NCBI GenBank assembly: GCA_013365325.1
Contig: JABVXV010000092.1
Coordinates: 62,001-126,000 of the forward strand
Length of the DNA stretch: 64,000 nt
Direction: 5' to 3'
Source: Dipetalonema caudispina
Taxonomy: Eukaryota; Nematoda; Chromadorea; Rhabditida; Onchocercidae
This document shows positions 12,279 through 26,229 of the stretch, piece after piece. Each line of letters begins with the position of its first letter. The first letter of the stretch is position 1. The position numbers were made by a program, and so were the translations under genes. The notes below the pieces were generated by a model. The model was not told the origin of the DNA. It saw only the letters and a list, made by a program, of their open reading frames with translations, and ran no database searches.

Positions 12279-15200
12279 ATTATTATTGTTGTTGTTGTTG
12301 TTGTGGAGTAAAGTCTAAAAGAATAAAATTTTATAATTCTAAAATTCAGATTTGATTAAAATCATAAACCGAAATATCCATACAAAACCAGTTTGCAAAC
12401 GTTTTTTTTTTTTTATAATATAATTATCATTAGTAAAAAGTAATGATAAATTCGTAATCATACAATTGTTACAGTTATAACAAATGATAAATTTACAAAT
12501 CGATAAATTTAGCCTTCAATTTACAAATATTCCTCATTTACAGATTTCAATCTTCCGTTTTCTGTTAATACATATGTATTTTAATCCATTCTTCATTGTA
12601 CTTTTAATGTAAAAAAATATCGTTGAACTTCACCACTTTGTCGACTTTAACAAAAATAACCATAAAAATTCTTAATTTCCTTTCATTACATATCCTATTT
12701 ATTATTGTGAATAGGTGAAACAAAAAAAAAGAAAAAAAAAAAAGAAAAAAAAGAAAGAAATCAGGTAAAAATGATTGTAATGTCTAGAAAGTAGATGAAA
12801 ACATAAATGAGAAGATAACGATAAATATTGCCAATAATAGTATTCGTCATTAAACAATTAATAGTGCAAGGAACAAATTAAAAATCTAACAAAAAATGGT
12901 TAAATTAACTTAACAATTTTTACAGTGACATAATTTGCGAAAATTCACTGACACACAAAACATTCATGAGACATAAATTTTACACTTCTTTTGCCTTTGT
13001 ACTTTGTTCTCTGTACTAATTAATGTAAAGCTCTTTCTAAACATTCAATTTTCTCAAATAAATCACACATGGCGGAAATAAATTTTACCTTTCTCAATGA
13101 TTTACAACATATGCTACCAAATTTGACTTAAAAAAAGAACTGAAAAGAAAAAAAAAGGTTGAAATTTAAAAAAAAAAAAAAATCAAACAATCGGAAGTAA
13201 CACTGGAATGAAAATTTCCTTAGATGACACAAATAAAAAAAATTCACACCATCAAATAATGAAGGAAAAAAATAGAAAAAAAAAAAAAAAAAAGAAAGAA
13301 AATATTCTATCGCGTTGATTTATGCAGCTCCTTTCAGCACGGTAAATTAAAATGAACAGCTAACTGCATATTTTTAAAAAATTTCACTAATTTAAATATA
13401 ATCACTAATGTAACAGATATAAAAAAATCTTTCACATAACTCAATACACTGATCATTCATTCATTGTACAATTATGATGATATTAGAAGTGGTTATTTAC
13501 TCTAAATGATAAGATTATTCAAATATTTTGACGTATATTATTTAAAATAAAATTACGAAAGTATACAAATTGAAAAAGGAAAGGATAAAATTTTATGAAA
13601 AATAATTCATCTAGAGTTTTAAGAAAAAAAAAAAAATGCATACTGTAGCAGAAAAGTAGACGTTAAATTAAGCGAAGAAGTTGTTGAATATGTTTATATA
13701 AGAAGATTACAAACTTATATTGACATATTTCCAAATTTAAACTATTTTTAAGAGAAAAATAACATTTCTGACGAAAATAATAATTGGAAAAAAAAAAAAA
13801 AGGAAAGAAAAAACTGGCCTAATAACATGACTCAATAACGGGAAAATGATAGTTAAACAGATTTATACATGCAAATTCAACTCCATAAATAAACACTTGA
13901 TAATATGATAAATACCTCTGCAGTAAGAGTAAGATACAACACCTATGTCAACATTTACCTTTATTGTTTGAGTGTACCTTGTTCGATATACTAAAAACAT
14001 CTATTCACTGTAAACACCCAGAACTTGTCAATCGAATTGCTATTTATCGTCAAAGAAATTATGATTTATGTAAATATTTTACTGTGAAGTGCAAAAATGA
14101 ACACTTAGGATTTTAACCTAGTTTAATAACATGTTTAAATAAATTTACAGTAGCAATAGAAATGACAAAAATTATTCCAAAAAAACGACGATAGAATCAA
14201 ATCAGATAACAAAAAAAAACCCTCAAATTTCTTCAAAAAGACCTAAAATGTCCTCAAACAGTAATGCTTCAGGTGGTTTAAGCATTCATCTGTTCTTTTC
14301 TTTAGGGAAAAAACCTACCTGAGTACGTCTTTTTCACGACTGGATCAACACAACGTTACGAAGAATGGACTTCCAACTGCTCCACTCCGTTAGAGTCTTT
14401 TAATTTATGCATTGCAAATGCATAGAGTTATAATAAAATTTCATTAAATCTACTACAAACACAATTTAACACGAAAAACATCACAGCGACATTAGAAACA
14501 TGCAAGCAAACGCTACGCATTACGAAACCAAAACCAAATTTAGATAGAACTTAATACGAATTTATACAACTTGGTAATAAATTAATTCAATAAAATCGGA
14601 TTTCAAAAAAAGCTTTTTGTCTTGGTAAAGACCTATTTCGAATGCAAATAGTTTTCCATTTAGTTCTCTGACTCTGGAAGATTATTGGAATATCACTAAG
14701 TTTACACTATCAAAAACAATATTCTGCTTACAGAAAAGTAACATTTCCAAAATGACGATAAAAACAACAAACACTTTTAAATACTAACAAAATCTTAAGT
14801 ATACGAATTACGCAGATAATGCATGTTAAATTAACTAGAAATAAAACATTGGAAAAGACATCAAAAATGAGTTATTGTTATTCAGTCGATAGGAAACGTA
14901 ACAAAGCACAACGAAGTAACAACCATGAGTAGGATTTATATATATACATTTTGTCTTTATTAAACTCCTTTTAAACATATGAAAAAGATTGTCATCATCA
15001 TCCACTCCAAGATCATTCAACTATAACTGGGATCAAGATGACAGGCGTTTATATAGTAAATAAGAGAATTAAAAACAGTGACCTGGATTCCAGTCAGAAC
15101 TTTCCAAAAAAGTATACTGAAGAGTATGATACGGTAAGATTCAGTTATCTGAACAAGGACAAGAAAATACAACAAAATACTATAAATCAGCCTTTTTCAG

Positions 15201-15577
15201 CCTAAAACTGTGAATTACTGCTTCAGCCTGCAGATAACAATAAAATTATTGTATTGCCGCCTAACATATGCAACATACAAATAGAATGTACAAAAACAAA
15301 ATGATAACTGCTTAACTAATCTGACGACACAGTTTTTTTTTCAAGTACTCCTACATTATGGACATTCTAGTACAATTACTCTCATTTCCAAATTCTGAAG
15401 GGTTATAATAAAAATCATCAAAAATGTTCCAGAATTGCTTGCATTTGAAACCATAAATTTCCTATCATACTTTACTATTATTGCATTTCATTTTTCCAGC
15501 ATACATACGCAGAGAAATTCAAAAACCACAATAATCAGAAAAATTTGAACAGATCCATTTTTCATATCGAGTTCAAA
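12279..15577. other. Spacer between dif-1 and cdgs-1
   Basis: About 3.3 kb without a supported exon. It is A/T homopolymer-rich (for example 12720-12760, 13270-13295, 13790-13810). It lies upstream of dif-1 and downstream of cdgs-1, both on minus. A weak donor-like site at 14320 on the minus strand might mark an untranslated dif-1 exon, but nothing confirms it. Confidence 0.5.
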
Positions 15578-18500
15578 TCAGACATCGAGCAGTCCTTCAT
15601 GAAGAAGATGTTCACGCAAAGACTGGAATATGTAAAGTTGTTCATCCACTGGAAGCCAGAAAATCTGTTGCAAAAGTTTTGCCGGATTGGGTACTCTAAA
15701 AATGAAAAAACAAAAACACGATTAGTGTGTTATATTTCTTCTGCAAAATTTGAAATTTTTACCTTCTTCTAAAATCTTAGAGGAAAATTCCAAATAAGCT
15801 GCAAGAATTTATACGCCCTAAATTTCCGTCTGTAGTTTTTTGATGAATATGATTGTAAAAACAATTTAACTTATAAGAACACTAACTTGATAAAGGTGTG
15901 AATATAAACATTCACAAACGTTCCCATAAGAAGTTGACAGTCAAAGCGATCCATCAAACCACCATGTCCAGGGATCACATCACCAAAATCCTACAAAACG
16001 TATCATTAAATACTTCCATTAATTTCATCAATAAGTAACAATCAAATTTATTTAGGATTTTTTGAAAACAACACCTTAATTTTGAAAGCTCTCTTGAATC
16101 CACTTGCGAAGAATCCACCAAATGGACCTAATATGGAAGCAAATAGACCCATCACAACCGTATGAAGTAAAAAAGGATAGACTTGAAATGTTGGAGGTTT
16201 TTGTATTAATCGTAAGATGATGGAAAGTGGTCGTCCAATATTGAATTCTCTAAAAAAGATACTTCAAATTATTATAATTTGCACAATCTAAAGTAATCAT
16301 TATAGTTTGCGCTATCCAAAGTCTGTAGTAAACCTTAGAACAAATGACGGCGGAACGGTACAGTTGTAGTTTTCCACTGTATAATCTTCCAATGGACACA
16401 CAAAAAACGGATGATGAAGAAGACAATAAGAAAGCTGAAATATAGCAAATATATGTAAATGGAATCTCAACAGTGTCGTAAATACGGACCGAAAAATTTA
16501 GAATAAAACTGACTGATCTTAATTTTGAAACCATAACACTGACAACTTGTGATATGACTGGAATGGTCCGTATATCTCCCAATATACACATTAAAAAAAT
16601 CGAAATTTAACCACTAACAGAGTTGTCCAATTTGCAGTTATACTAACACTGGAAGATGAACTACAAGTGAACGATTTGACTGCCAGTCTCGGTAACAGCA
16701 CCTCAAAATCCCCCACCAAACTTACACCGTTTCAGTCTTATGCAGAAAACTTACAATTAAGCCGAATAAAACGGTGCTGATACCGCCACCAATGAAACCC
16801 TCCCATGTTTTTTTCGGAGATAACTTTATTAGAGGTGTTTTTCCAAAGAAGAAACCGAATACGTAGGACATGACATCACAGCAAATTACCATTGAAACCG
16901 GAACAAGAAACCTAAAAATGATTTTATGGACATGTCATAAACCATAAGTGAGTTCATAAGTGCAAAGAACGATAATTTACACGAAATTTGCAGAACTAAA
17001 AAACCAACCATATAAGTCCTTGAAAAATATTCTGGATAATGAGGAATGATTGTGAAACAATCAGTAACAGTGTAACGTGCGACCAAGCAAACTGAAAAGA
17101 AACTAGAATATTAACAAAAGTCACGAAAGATTTAAAATTGAGATCAACTATTAGATAATATATTTAAACCCAAATCTCTTAGTCTGGAACACATTCGCTA
17201 ATTCACAGTTCTGAAAGAAAGCCAAGCAACTTTGCTAGTTTAAAAAAAAAATCAGTAGGAACATTAAAATCAATAGATTAGAGAAGTAGGAGCAATTGCA
17301 TGTTGGGCATTGCCGTGCAAGAAAAGTTTAAGATTTCGCCCATAAAAGTTTCTATTTATTTCATTCTATAACTCGGTTATGACGATTCGGATCATCCAAT
17401 CTTCTACCCCTTCCTATAAGAATATTCACCAGGCTTGACTGAAGTTTCCACGTAATTACCAGCCCTCCCTTGACATTGCTTAGTAGTTTAAATTCTAACA
17501 TTATGATGAAATAATCAGTTCGGATTTGTGAAGGGAAATCTATGACTAAAACTTACTAGTGAGAACTGCCGCAGATAATAACCTTTTCGCAACGACAAAA
17601 CAAACCATACGAAACCTATACAGTATAGGGCGAAGCTAATCAAACGATGATGTGCCACCAAGAAATGTAAAAATTGCTGAAAATTATGCATACTGCAGCA
17701 AACGTTGAAGAAAAGATAATTTCCAGAATCAGGTGGAAAGAAAAGGAACCAGTGAGAACAATAAACAACATGTTTCCATTCAATATATTGATAATGGTTT
17801 ATGTACATATATAACCGAGTTTACGGATCTGAATGAACGAGTACCAGAAATATTCTGTTGCAGTAAGGAATAAAACTACTGCTGAGAGAGCACACGTAGC
17901 TAAAACTAATAGAATTCAAGTCCACAAATTCACCCCCTGGAAAATCAGACCGTGACTGAAAAACAAAGAATTGTAAAAAACGAGCCTGGAAAGTAACTGT
18001 GGAAGAGTTTCCCTGAAAAAGTATTATTGAAAAGCACTAAATATAAAAATACGTACATCTTTTCTCAGCAAAATACCCCAATAGTCGATTAAGCTTTCTC
18101 CGAAGAAAAAGTAATTTGATGACAGCAGAAAATACCATGAAAGTGCGCGGAACCACGGTAATGAATAGAGACGATAAACTGCCAAACCAATAGTAATGAT
18201 TTCATGGAAGCACCAAAACTGTATGACAAATACCTAAATATTTCTCATAATTCAATAAATCTTCCAGCAATCGTACTTTTTGATGTCCACAAAAAAACAA
18301 TCTTACCAAAGCCATAAGCCAAGTAGCTCCCATTTTGATGATTACAGCAAATAGGGACACCATAATAATTGAAAAAATACCGCGCACAATCCAGTTTCGC
18401 CATCTAAAAATAATCGGACAGTTTAGACATTTAGCGAATTTTGCAAGGAAGTTTCCCCGCGGCAGGTGCAAATATAATCAAACAAGCTTTGCACGGGAAC

Positions 18501-19218
18501 GTTCAAAGATACCAAATACGTAGATTAGATAGCTCGTTTTTTTTTTGGAGAAAAATAAAACAATCCCAAAGTCAGTTGACCTATTAACAATATACCTCGG
18601 TGGTAAAGGTGAAAGAACCGGATCGATAAATGCCCCCAAACGATCGGAACCCTGCGGCAAATCCTTCGTTAGCTGTGATATTCTATAAAAAAATTACATC
18701 TGTTTTCAACACAAACAGAGAGAATGTGATTTCACAAAGCACGACAAATGAGTTAATGAAGCACAACATCAACACTGCATCATCTTAACGGAAGAAAAAC
18801 TTACTTTTCTGTAGCTTTAATGCTGCAAATAGTTGAATTTAAAGATGAGATTTTCAACAAACAAACAATTCTTGAAATTACTAAAGGAATCATACGAACT
18901 TCCTTCAGGGCGGACTACGCATTGTAAAGAGTAAATATTGGCGAAGTATAATGTTGATGGCGATTGTCTGCACAGCGAAGTTTTCTAAATAAACATTTCA
19001 AACATAGCACACAGTTTTTGAAACTAAAATCGACAAAGAGTGCTACACATCTGTTACCTTTCACCATCAATAAGGCCATCTGGATCACTTTCGTCTGACG
19101 TTGCTCGAACATCCGCCTTCTGTAGAACAAACGATGCATCACCACTGCTAGGATGACTTCTAGCATCTGTTAATACAACTTTCCGTTGACGGAGGGATTC
19201 TTCTTCCATAATCTCCAT
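15578..19218 (-). CDS. cdgs-1: Phosphatidate cytidylyltransferase (CDP-DAG synthase)
   Basis: Eleven minus-strand exons (19058-19218, 18596-18682, 18307-18403, 18057-18233, 17557-17676, 17009-17091, 16755-16911, 16334-16434, 16075-16249, 15887-15990, 15578-15695) encode 459 residues with every phase matching. The enzyme converts phosphatidate and CTP to CDP-diacylglycerol, precursor of phosphatidylinositol and cardiolipin, in the ER membrane. The N-terminal about 80 residues are polar and cytosolic. Several hydrophobic helices follow, with conserved blocks [40 protein letters not shown] and [14 protein letters not shown]. The family signature spans the exon 9/10 junction: [27 protein letters not shown], including the expected SxxKRxxxxKD and HGGxxDR residues. 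Length matches the C. elegans enzyme. The ATG sits immediately after an acceptor (tttttccag), so it may be the SL trans-splice site; an upstream coding exon is not excluded. Confidence 0.96.
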
Positions 19219-19337
19219 CTGGAAAAAATGCGATCAAATTATTCAACTGTTGCTAACTTATCATGAAGACAACAAATGAATTAAATGATAGAAGTGAGCA
19301 ATTAAATGTTCGAGAAGAATTCAACAAATTGACGAAT

Positions 19338-19398
19338 TATCCGTGAAATATGCGCTATCCGTGAAATATGCATTTATAAAATTATCCGTGAAATACGC
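19338..19398. repeat. Three copies of a 16-bp motif (tatccgtgaaatatgc)
   Basis: Copies lie at 19338-19353, 19356-19371 and 19383-19398; the third has one mismatch (tatccgtgaaatacgc). They lie about 120-180 bases upstream of the cdgs-1 start codon, so they could be promoter-proximal binding sites or simply a small local duplication. Confidence 0.85.
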
Positions 19399-21883
19399 AT
19401 GAACTTCTTACGACAACTTTTGTAAGTCTTATTTCATCTTGCATTAAATTGATAAAATGGCCTAGCCAAATTAAGCTTACTCTCACTATACCAATATACC
19501 AGAATGTAAATACATGAGTTAGTACTAAAAAGTAAAATTAGACTTAAATTTATTCTTTCAGAAATTCACTTCTCATCATTCTGATAGACAAAATGTAATT
19601 ATACAAATTTATAAAGATTACTAAAAATATGGAATAAAAATATAAGAATCGAGTTAAGATAGCTTATTTCAATTATTTCGCATTTATTTAATGAATTCAA
19701 TTCTCCGTAGTCCGTTAAAAATACAGTTATGAGATACGTTTAAGGGATGATAAATGATATTCATATATGTCAAATTAGGGAAAATGATATATGAACAATG
19801 ATGTGGTAAAAGAAGAGACATTATAACGTCCAGCTTTGTGATACACTACTGGAAAGATTTCTAACATGAGATCATCGAAACAATCCATCATCTGATCATT
19901 AGAGAGAGATGATTTCAAACTTTTCATAGTTTCTCTATCCCACAATGCTACTATCTCTATGAGGTAAGATATATCGTACTAATAAATTTATCACTTTTCA
20001 CAATTTCCGTAAAATATATTCATGATACGTACATGTATGTTCTAACTGATATCATCATACAAAAATTGATTAACAAATTTTTTTTTTTTTCAAAATATTA
20101 TAAATAACTTATTATGAGAAAAGTATATTTGAGATGTGAAAAATCACCAAGGATTCTATATGAAAAAAAAAAAAAAAAAAAAAATGCAAAACTTTGGAAG
20201 AAAAATTTTGGTAACAATTTTTTTTCACATGAACATTTTTCTTCATTTATTTATATCATTTCACAATAAATAGGTCACATGATATGTAGTATGTTGAAGT
20301 TGAAAAAAAAAAATAATCAAATTTGAGAGAAGCTAATGAATATTTTGGTCTTTCAACTTCTCAGATCATTTGTGGAAATCAATTCTAATCTAGGGATCAT
20401 TCTGTATGATAGAATATGAAAATCGTATAAATGAATCAACCATACTATTGTGTACTATTCTCATAATTAGTCTTTTTTGATTTCAATCAACCATGTTGAA
20501 TTTATAAAAATGACAAAATTGATGAATAAAACAGAAAAAAAAAAAAAAAAAAACGTTTAAGCATTGAACTGCAATAAATTACCTTGCAAATACAACATAA
20601 TTTTTATACAATTAAAATTGAAAGTAAAATTTCCATACAGAAGAAAGTGATAAATTTTACATAATTTTTATGCTCTAAATAAATGCATACTTGTAATAAA
20701 ATTTTTTTTTATTCAAAATAATCATTCTTATCCTTTCTTATCATATCATAATTTCAATTGTACAATATTTTGTTATGGTTTCCCTTTTCTTTTGCCAAGA
20801 AAAGAGTTAATGTTCGTTACAATTAGGTTTGAAATTAAAAGTGTGAAAATAGATACAATCATCGTAAATCTTTATAATATTCACAAAAAAACATAACACA
20901 ACATACTTAACCAACAAATATTAATGAAAATAACAAATTTTCACAACTGATGAAGATAGAACATTATGATGTTAAATTCGTGGAATTTTAAGCGATGAAA
21001 ATGTCAAAAGCAATCAGTACATATAAAGTCAATTTTTCCTCAAATTAGCTTTTATTTTGTTAGGAAATTTTCCAATAAGAAATAAAATTGAAATGAGAGA
21101 TAAAATGGAAAGTGGGGAACATTTATCTTTGGAATAAGATTTAAAAAAAAGAGAAGAAAAAAAAAAACAGCATTTGAATTATCTTTGATAGAATAATGAG
21201 TGATCTTAAAATAAGAGAATATGTAATCGAAGTAAACAGTGGCCATAGTTTTATTCCATCAAATTGGAGACTTTTATTGATCTCATCAAAAAAGTTAGCT
21301 AATAATTTATTCGGAATACTTTTTATCATCAATGAAAAATTGACATCATAATCTGCTTTGCCTTTCATGAACTTTAACTTTTCTTTAGTAAAAGGGTCAA
21401 AAACCATTCGTATATTTTATTTGCTTCATTTCAAGATATAGGATGAAATTTTAATTGCATCTCGAAAAACAATTAAACTTGCTCATCTGAAGCCATTTGT
21501 TTATTCTTTCAAATAAAATATATTTTACATGAAGAATCTCAATATATATCCTGGAAATTTTCTAATGATGTATAGCAGTGATGCTGGTGAAAGTTTCAAA
21601 GAAGGTTGAATGTTTTAGGTTAAATGTTTCTATCATATTACGGGCCTCATTCTAAGGGTTAGCCATCATCAAGTAAGCAAACATCTTCTACAAAAAATAT
21701 TCTACCAAATTCACCAAAACTATATCAATTTCTTGAAATTTTCTCAAAAATTTGCTACAAGAAAAAAAAAAAAAAAAAAGACAAAAAGAAAAAGAAATGA
21801 AGTAAAGAGTAAGACAAATGTATGAGTTTTAAAATTGATGAAGTAGTCGGTTAAATGAATAAGACTACAAGGAATGAATCGAA

Positions 21884-21909
21884 AGAGAGAGAGAGAGAGA
21901 GAGAGAGAG
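21884..21909. repeat. GA microsatellite
   Basis: About 13 GA units followed by a purine-rich flank extending to roughly 21950. Confidence 0.9.
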
Positions 21910-22118
21910 GAAGGGAGAGAAAAAGGGAGAGAAAAAGAATTGAGGAGAATTCGATAGCATTGAATTATTTAAACGAATGGGTCTAAAGATGATGTTGTAA
22001 ATAAAAGCAAGACTGAGAGAAAGAAGCTTTCTTTCTCTTTGACGCTTGTCATCCAGAAATAGTCGTCGAATGTCAACCGAAGCATCGTTTCACTCTAGAA
22101 GGTTTGCCATTTTTATTG

Positions 22119-22180
<62 letters not shown>
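22119..22180. repeat. TTA trinucleotide microsatellite
   Basis: About 20 perfect TTA/ATT units, situated about 0.9 kb upstream of the first recognised ric-3 exon. Confidence 0.92.
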
Positions 22181-23068
22181 GTTTTTGTTAAATCATTGAT
22201 GATATTCATTCTTTAACCATTTAATAAAAATTTCAATTCTTTTTCTCCCTTTTTTTTTTTTTTTTCCAACCTTCATCTCATCATCATCCTTCTCACCTGT
22301 CTTTTTTTCTCTTCAAAAATTAAACTTTAAAGGTTATAATTCATTTTAAATTCCTTTTCCTTTCCAATTCTCCTCCATATGAGAAATAATATCAAATGAT
22401 ACATGTTTTAGAGAATGAGTGTAACGGATGTAATGATAAAATGAAAACATAAACAAGGAATAGGTTTTTAATTCATTTGATGAATTTATGCTGTTTCAAA
22501 TATTATGAACTGGAATACTGCTATCATTTTCATTTTTTGTTAATTGATTAAGCAAGTTTAAATTATTTATAATTATATGAAATTATTGGTTTTTTTTTTT
22601 TTTTAAATGAGCATTCGTCTTCTAGCATTTCGAGAAAAGTCACCCTGTTTCATGCATTCCGTAATCGATATTGCCATATTAACCATCTATAAAATAAATT
22701 TATATTACCATTGTCATCCGTAACATTGGTCCATTCCAATTATTGGTAGTAATTTTTCAAGACAGTTACATATTTTTGATGATGTGAAAATATTGTGAAT
22801 TCAAGATTGAAAGGAAATAAAATATTGGAATGATGAAGAAAAGTGGACATTCATTAGGGTTAAGATATGTAGGTATGATCAAAAAAGAGATAGAGAGAAA
22901 TGAAAAGAATCTTTATGTGTACAATATTGTATCGATCAAATCATAGGATTATTTGAGAGAAATTGGGAGTTAACTAATTCATTACATATGATTAGCATAA
23001 AATAGAGATTGCGTATATTGAGTTACAACATTTTGAAATTTAATGAAATTAAAGTGCTATATTTTCAG

Positions 23069-24885
23069 GCGGCGGCGAACTTATTCGGAAGAAGAGTCAC
23101 CACTTTCAGGATGGAGGCTTGGAGTTGTTATCGGAGTAATAATCATGTGTTTTGCAATGCTTTATCCGAGTATGCTTCATCCACTGATATCTTCATTTTT
23201 TCGGGCTCCACCTGCACGGAAAACAGTTACAAATAGACCACCAATCCATCCGGCCATGAGTTCACCACGATCTCGTCCTGACTTACATCCAGGTATGTTT
23301 CACAGCTCTCTTCATTCTTTTGTTATCTTATTCCAGAGCACTTTCACAAGAAGATTAATAAATCTTAATTATGGTTCATTGGGATAAAAAATTAATGAAC
23401 CATATACTATTCGACAGGAAGATTTGGGTTTTTCGAAAAGTATCACTAATGCTTACTCTTCTGTTTCATTTATAGGCATGCGAATGGCAGCAAGTCAACC
23501 AGATATAACTACACCATCTTCCTCATCCAAAGGAATGTTTGCATGGATGCTTCCAATTTATACAGTTGGCGTTGTTGCATTCCTTATTTATACCTTAGTT
23601 AAGGTAACTTTCTATGTAATGCAAATAACTTCTTCAATAATATGCTTCTTGAGTATTGCAATTCTCTCCCCTAATGGGACAAGTAAATCTCCGTCTCGTT
23701 AAATTCTTTATGACTATCAGGAAAAACTGCCTCAATAATACTAGTAAACTTCCCAACTAGTGCAAACGATTTGTATGAAGTTCTCGAGTTGCACAACTCT
23801 TATCGATTTGGACAATTAAAACTTTGATATCATTCATCACAAGCATTGCTTAATGGAATTCATTGTAAAGAATGAATTACTTTCTTCCGCATTATCTTAG
23901 CTTCTGTGCTCTTCTCGTATGTCGGAAGTATTGTGTTTCGTTCCTACTTTTAATATTTTTAAAATAATTTAGTCAAAAAAGAAACGGCGAATTAGGCGGC
24001 ATGATTATTCATCGACGGAAAGTGGATCAGACGAAGATTATAATCGAAATGATGGACGTACTATCGGCATTGGTACAAATTTATTTTACATTCGTTTTCT
24101 CTTAAAATTTCATTGGAAGAGATTGCATTAAATTATTCCAGTAGGAATCATGATGATTAATTAGGAACAATTAAGCATGAAATATTTCTCAAGCATCCAA
24201 AGGTTGCGTACATGTCAATTTTCAGGTAAACGGAAACTGAAGGGACTTCAGGAACGTTTAAGACAAACTGAAATGGCAATGGAAAAGATCTTGGAACAAC
24301 TGAACACGATTTCTGCTGAAGCAACTAGTGCAACGAAACAAAATTTGACAAAGGAAGTAGAAAATAAGGAATCATTGAAGCAGTGTCTTGACCAGCAGAA
24401 TGGGAAAACAGAGCAATATCTGCGAGATCTTGAAGAGGTTTGCTTTCTCTTTTGTTTAAAAAGAAATTTCGAGTCACTTTTTGTTACTGACTTAACTGGA
24501 TAGGTGGTTGATTTGCAGTTAGTGTCGTGACTCTATCTTAGTATGGTTATGTTTGGCCGTTCGATCATAAGAAGACACATTGTATTGAATGATCGGGACA
24601 GTCCTCATGACTAAGACAACATGTCAGGATGTCAATCAATATTTTAATGTATTTCAAATGATTTACTCTTACTTCCTTTTTTTTAAGGCATTACGAGATT
24701 TCAAGGAGCTGTCCAAAAAATACAGAAAAGCAGGAGAGAATGATGAGAGTAGCACCAGTGACGCTGATCCATACATTGATGAGAGTATACACGAAGATGA
24801 AATCGCCATGGATACAAGTGGGCAGTGCGAACTCCAAGAATCCAATTCTTCCGATGAACATTTAAGAAAGCGTAGAAAAAGCTAA
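23069..24885 (+). CDS. ric-3: RIC-3 acetylcholine receptor chaperone (first exon not found)
   Basis: Exons 23069-23292, 23476-23603, 23973-24072, 24226-24437 and 24688-24885 give at least 286 residues. RIC-3 is an ER membrane protein that promotes folding and assembly of nicotinic acetylcholine receptors in neurons and muscle. The sequence starts in a basic segment (RRRTYSEEE), then a first transmembrane helix (LGVVIGVIIMCFAMLYPSML), a Pro-rich linker with RPPIHPAM and HPGMRMA, and a second helix (MFAWMLPIYTVGVVAFLIYT). A Lys/Arg-rich stretch follows, then a coiled coil (LQERLRQTEMAMEKILEQL) and an acidic tail ending LRKRRKS. This order is diagnostic of the family. The first exon, which must end two bases into a codon, was not identified between 22.2 and 23.0 kb. 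The last acceptor is aag rather than cag/tag. Confidence 0.92.
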
Positions 24886-26229
24886 AAATCTGATTCCCAA
24901 ATATTTCAATGACTTATGGACCCAGTTTGCAGGAAGAAACGGTTCAGATAAATTAAACGTCCATACAGATTTCCTGCATGAAAGGCTCACATATACCGTT
25001 TCTTTTATTGTTGTTGAAGGTACGAGATAGCTGATGCTTCCCTAACATCCAATATAATACATGTGTTCAGCAGCCTATCATCGTAGTAGTTACAAAACAG
25101 TAATTTTTGGTCCATACTTATTACACCACTATTTGGTTCTCAGAATATAACTGATGTTCCTGGAAAGCTAACACATCGAGTAAAGGTACACCAGATCTCC
25201 CGCTCTCGGTTAGTTTCTTTCATTCATTATCTTGTATTGAGAACCATCTGTGATCGCTTTTTTATATGTATTTATTTCATGAAACTTTAAACTGTTTCCA
25301 AAGTAGTTTTCTGTATTTTAAAAATAACATTTTCAACCATTTATGGCAAACGGCATATGCACAACACAATCAGTTTATTTCACATCTACCCATTTAATCA
25401 CGATCATCTAAGTCATGCTTTTCAAAAGAAACAGTATGTCGCAACTTCTTCATAACAATATGTAAAAGGTAGCAGTTTTGTTAAAATAAGATAATCCTCT
25501 CCAAAAATTTCAAGAAATCAATTTTATACATCCTCAAAGGAAAGTGTCATAATTTTACAACGTACTGATTAAATTCATCTGTACTATCCACGGATCATAC
25601 ATGAATAAGAGCTCTTATCATTTAAGCTCATTTCCTGGGATAGGATTTTAAAGATATTATGAAATGGGAGAAAAAGAGAAGTAATACACATACCAAATCA
25701 AAGGGCCAAAACCATAGTGCACATTAGGCATATTTTAAATATTATAAAGGAATAAAACAAGCAATTTCTCTCACGATCCATATGCATCCTGGTGAGGGCA
25801 TCCGACCAGAAAAAAAGCGGAAGAAGAACTATGTTTATACAGTAAACATCTAGAGTGAACAATGCGAGAATAAATTATTAACCCGTTCTTCGAATGAATT
25901 TAAGTAGATCTAATGACTTTTAAAGGGGAGAAGGGAAGGAAGGAGGGAAGCGTAACATTGTCACACAAAGACTTTCTTAATTTTCCCTCCAGGAATACTG
26001 GAGAATCACAATCATGTGCACCAACAATAATAATAGTAATAAGAAAATAAGCTCCGTAAAATAAACGCAACACTTTTACGTACATTGCGTCGTCGTCTTT
26101 GGTTTACGAAAATACCGAAAATGTGTTGTAACATGAGACTATTTCGATGTAACGGAGCAATCGAAATATCGGGAGAAAAAGTGAGCAAAATTAGGGGGAG
26201 CACTGATCGAATTCAGTTCCGAAAGAGTC
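24886..26229. other. Convergent 3' intergenic region
   Basis: Between the stop of ric-3 (plus) and the stop of the Ig/DB/FN3 receptor gene (minus). No gene is seen. It presumably carries both 3' untranslated regions. Confidence 0.6.

Larger units (their letters stand above)
19219..23068. other. Divergent intergenic region cdgs-1 / ric-3
   Basis: About 3.8 kb between a minus-strand and a plus-strand gene, so it should contain both 5' ends, including the unseen first exon of ric-3. It has many A/T runs, a GA microsatellite, a TTA microsatellite and a short triplicated motif at 19338. A minus-strand open frame at 21141-21407 is not supported by any splice partner or recognisable motif. Confidence 0.55.

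Noticed and set aside
15545..15772. Plus-strand frame over the last cdgs-1 exon
   Set aside because: It is the antisense shadow of a conserved minus-strand exon.
21141..21407. Minus-strand open frame beginning MVFDPFTKEKLKFMKG
   Set aside because: The first 60 residues look protein-like, but the frame runs into a poly-Phe homopolymer translation, has no supported splice sites and matches no family I know. A relic exon cannot be excluded.
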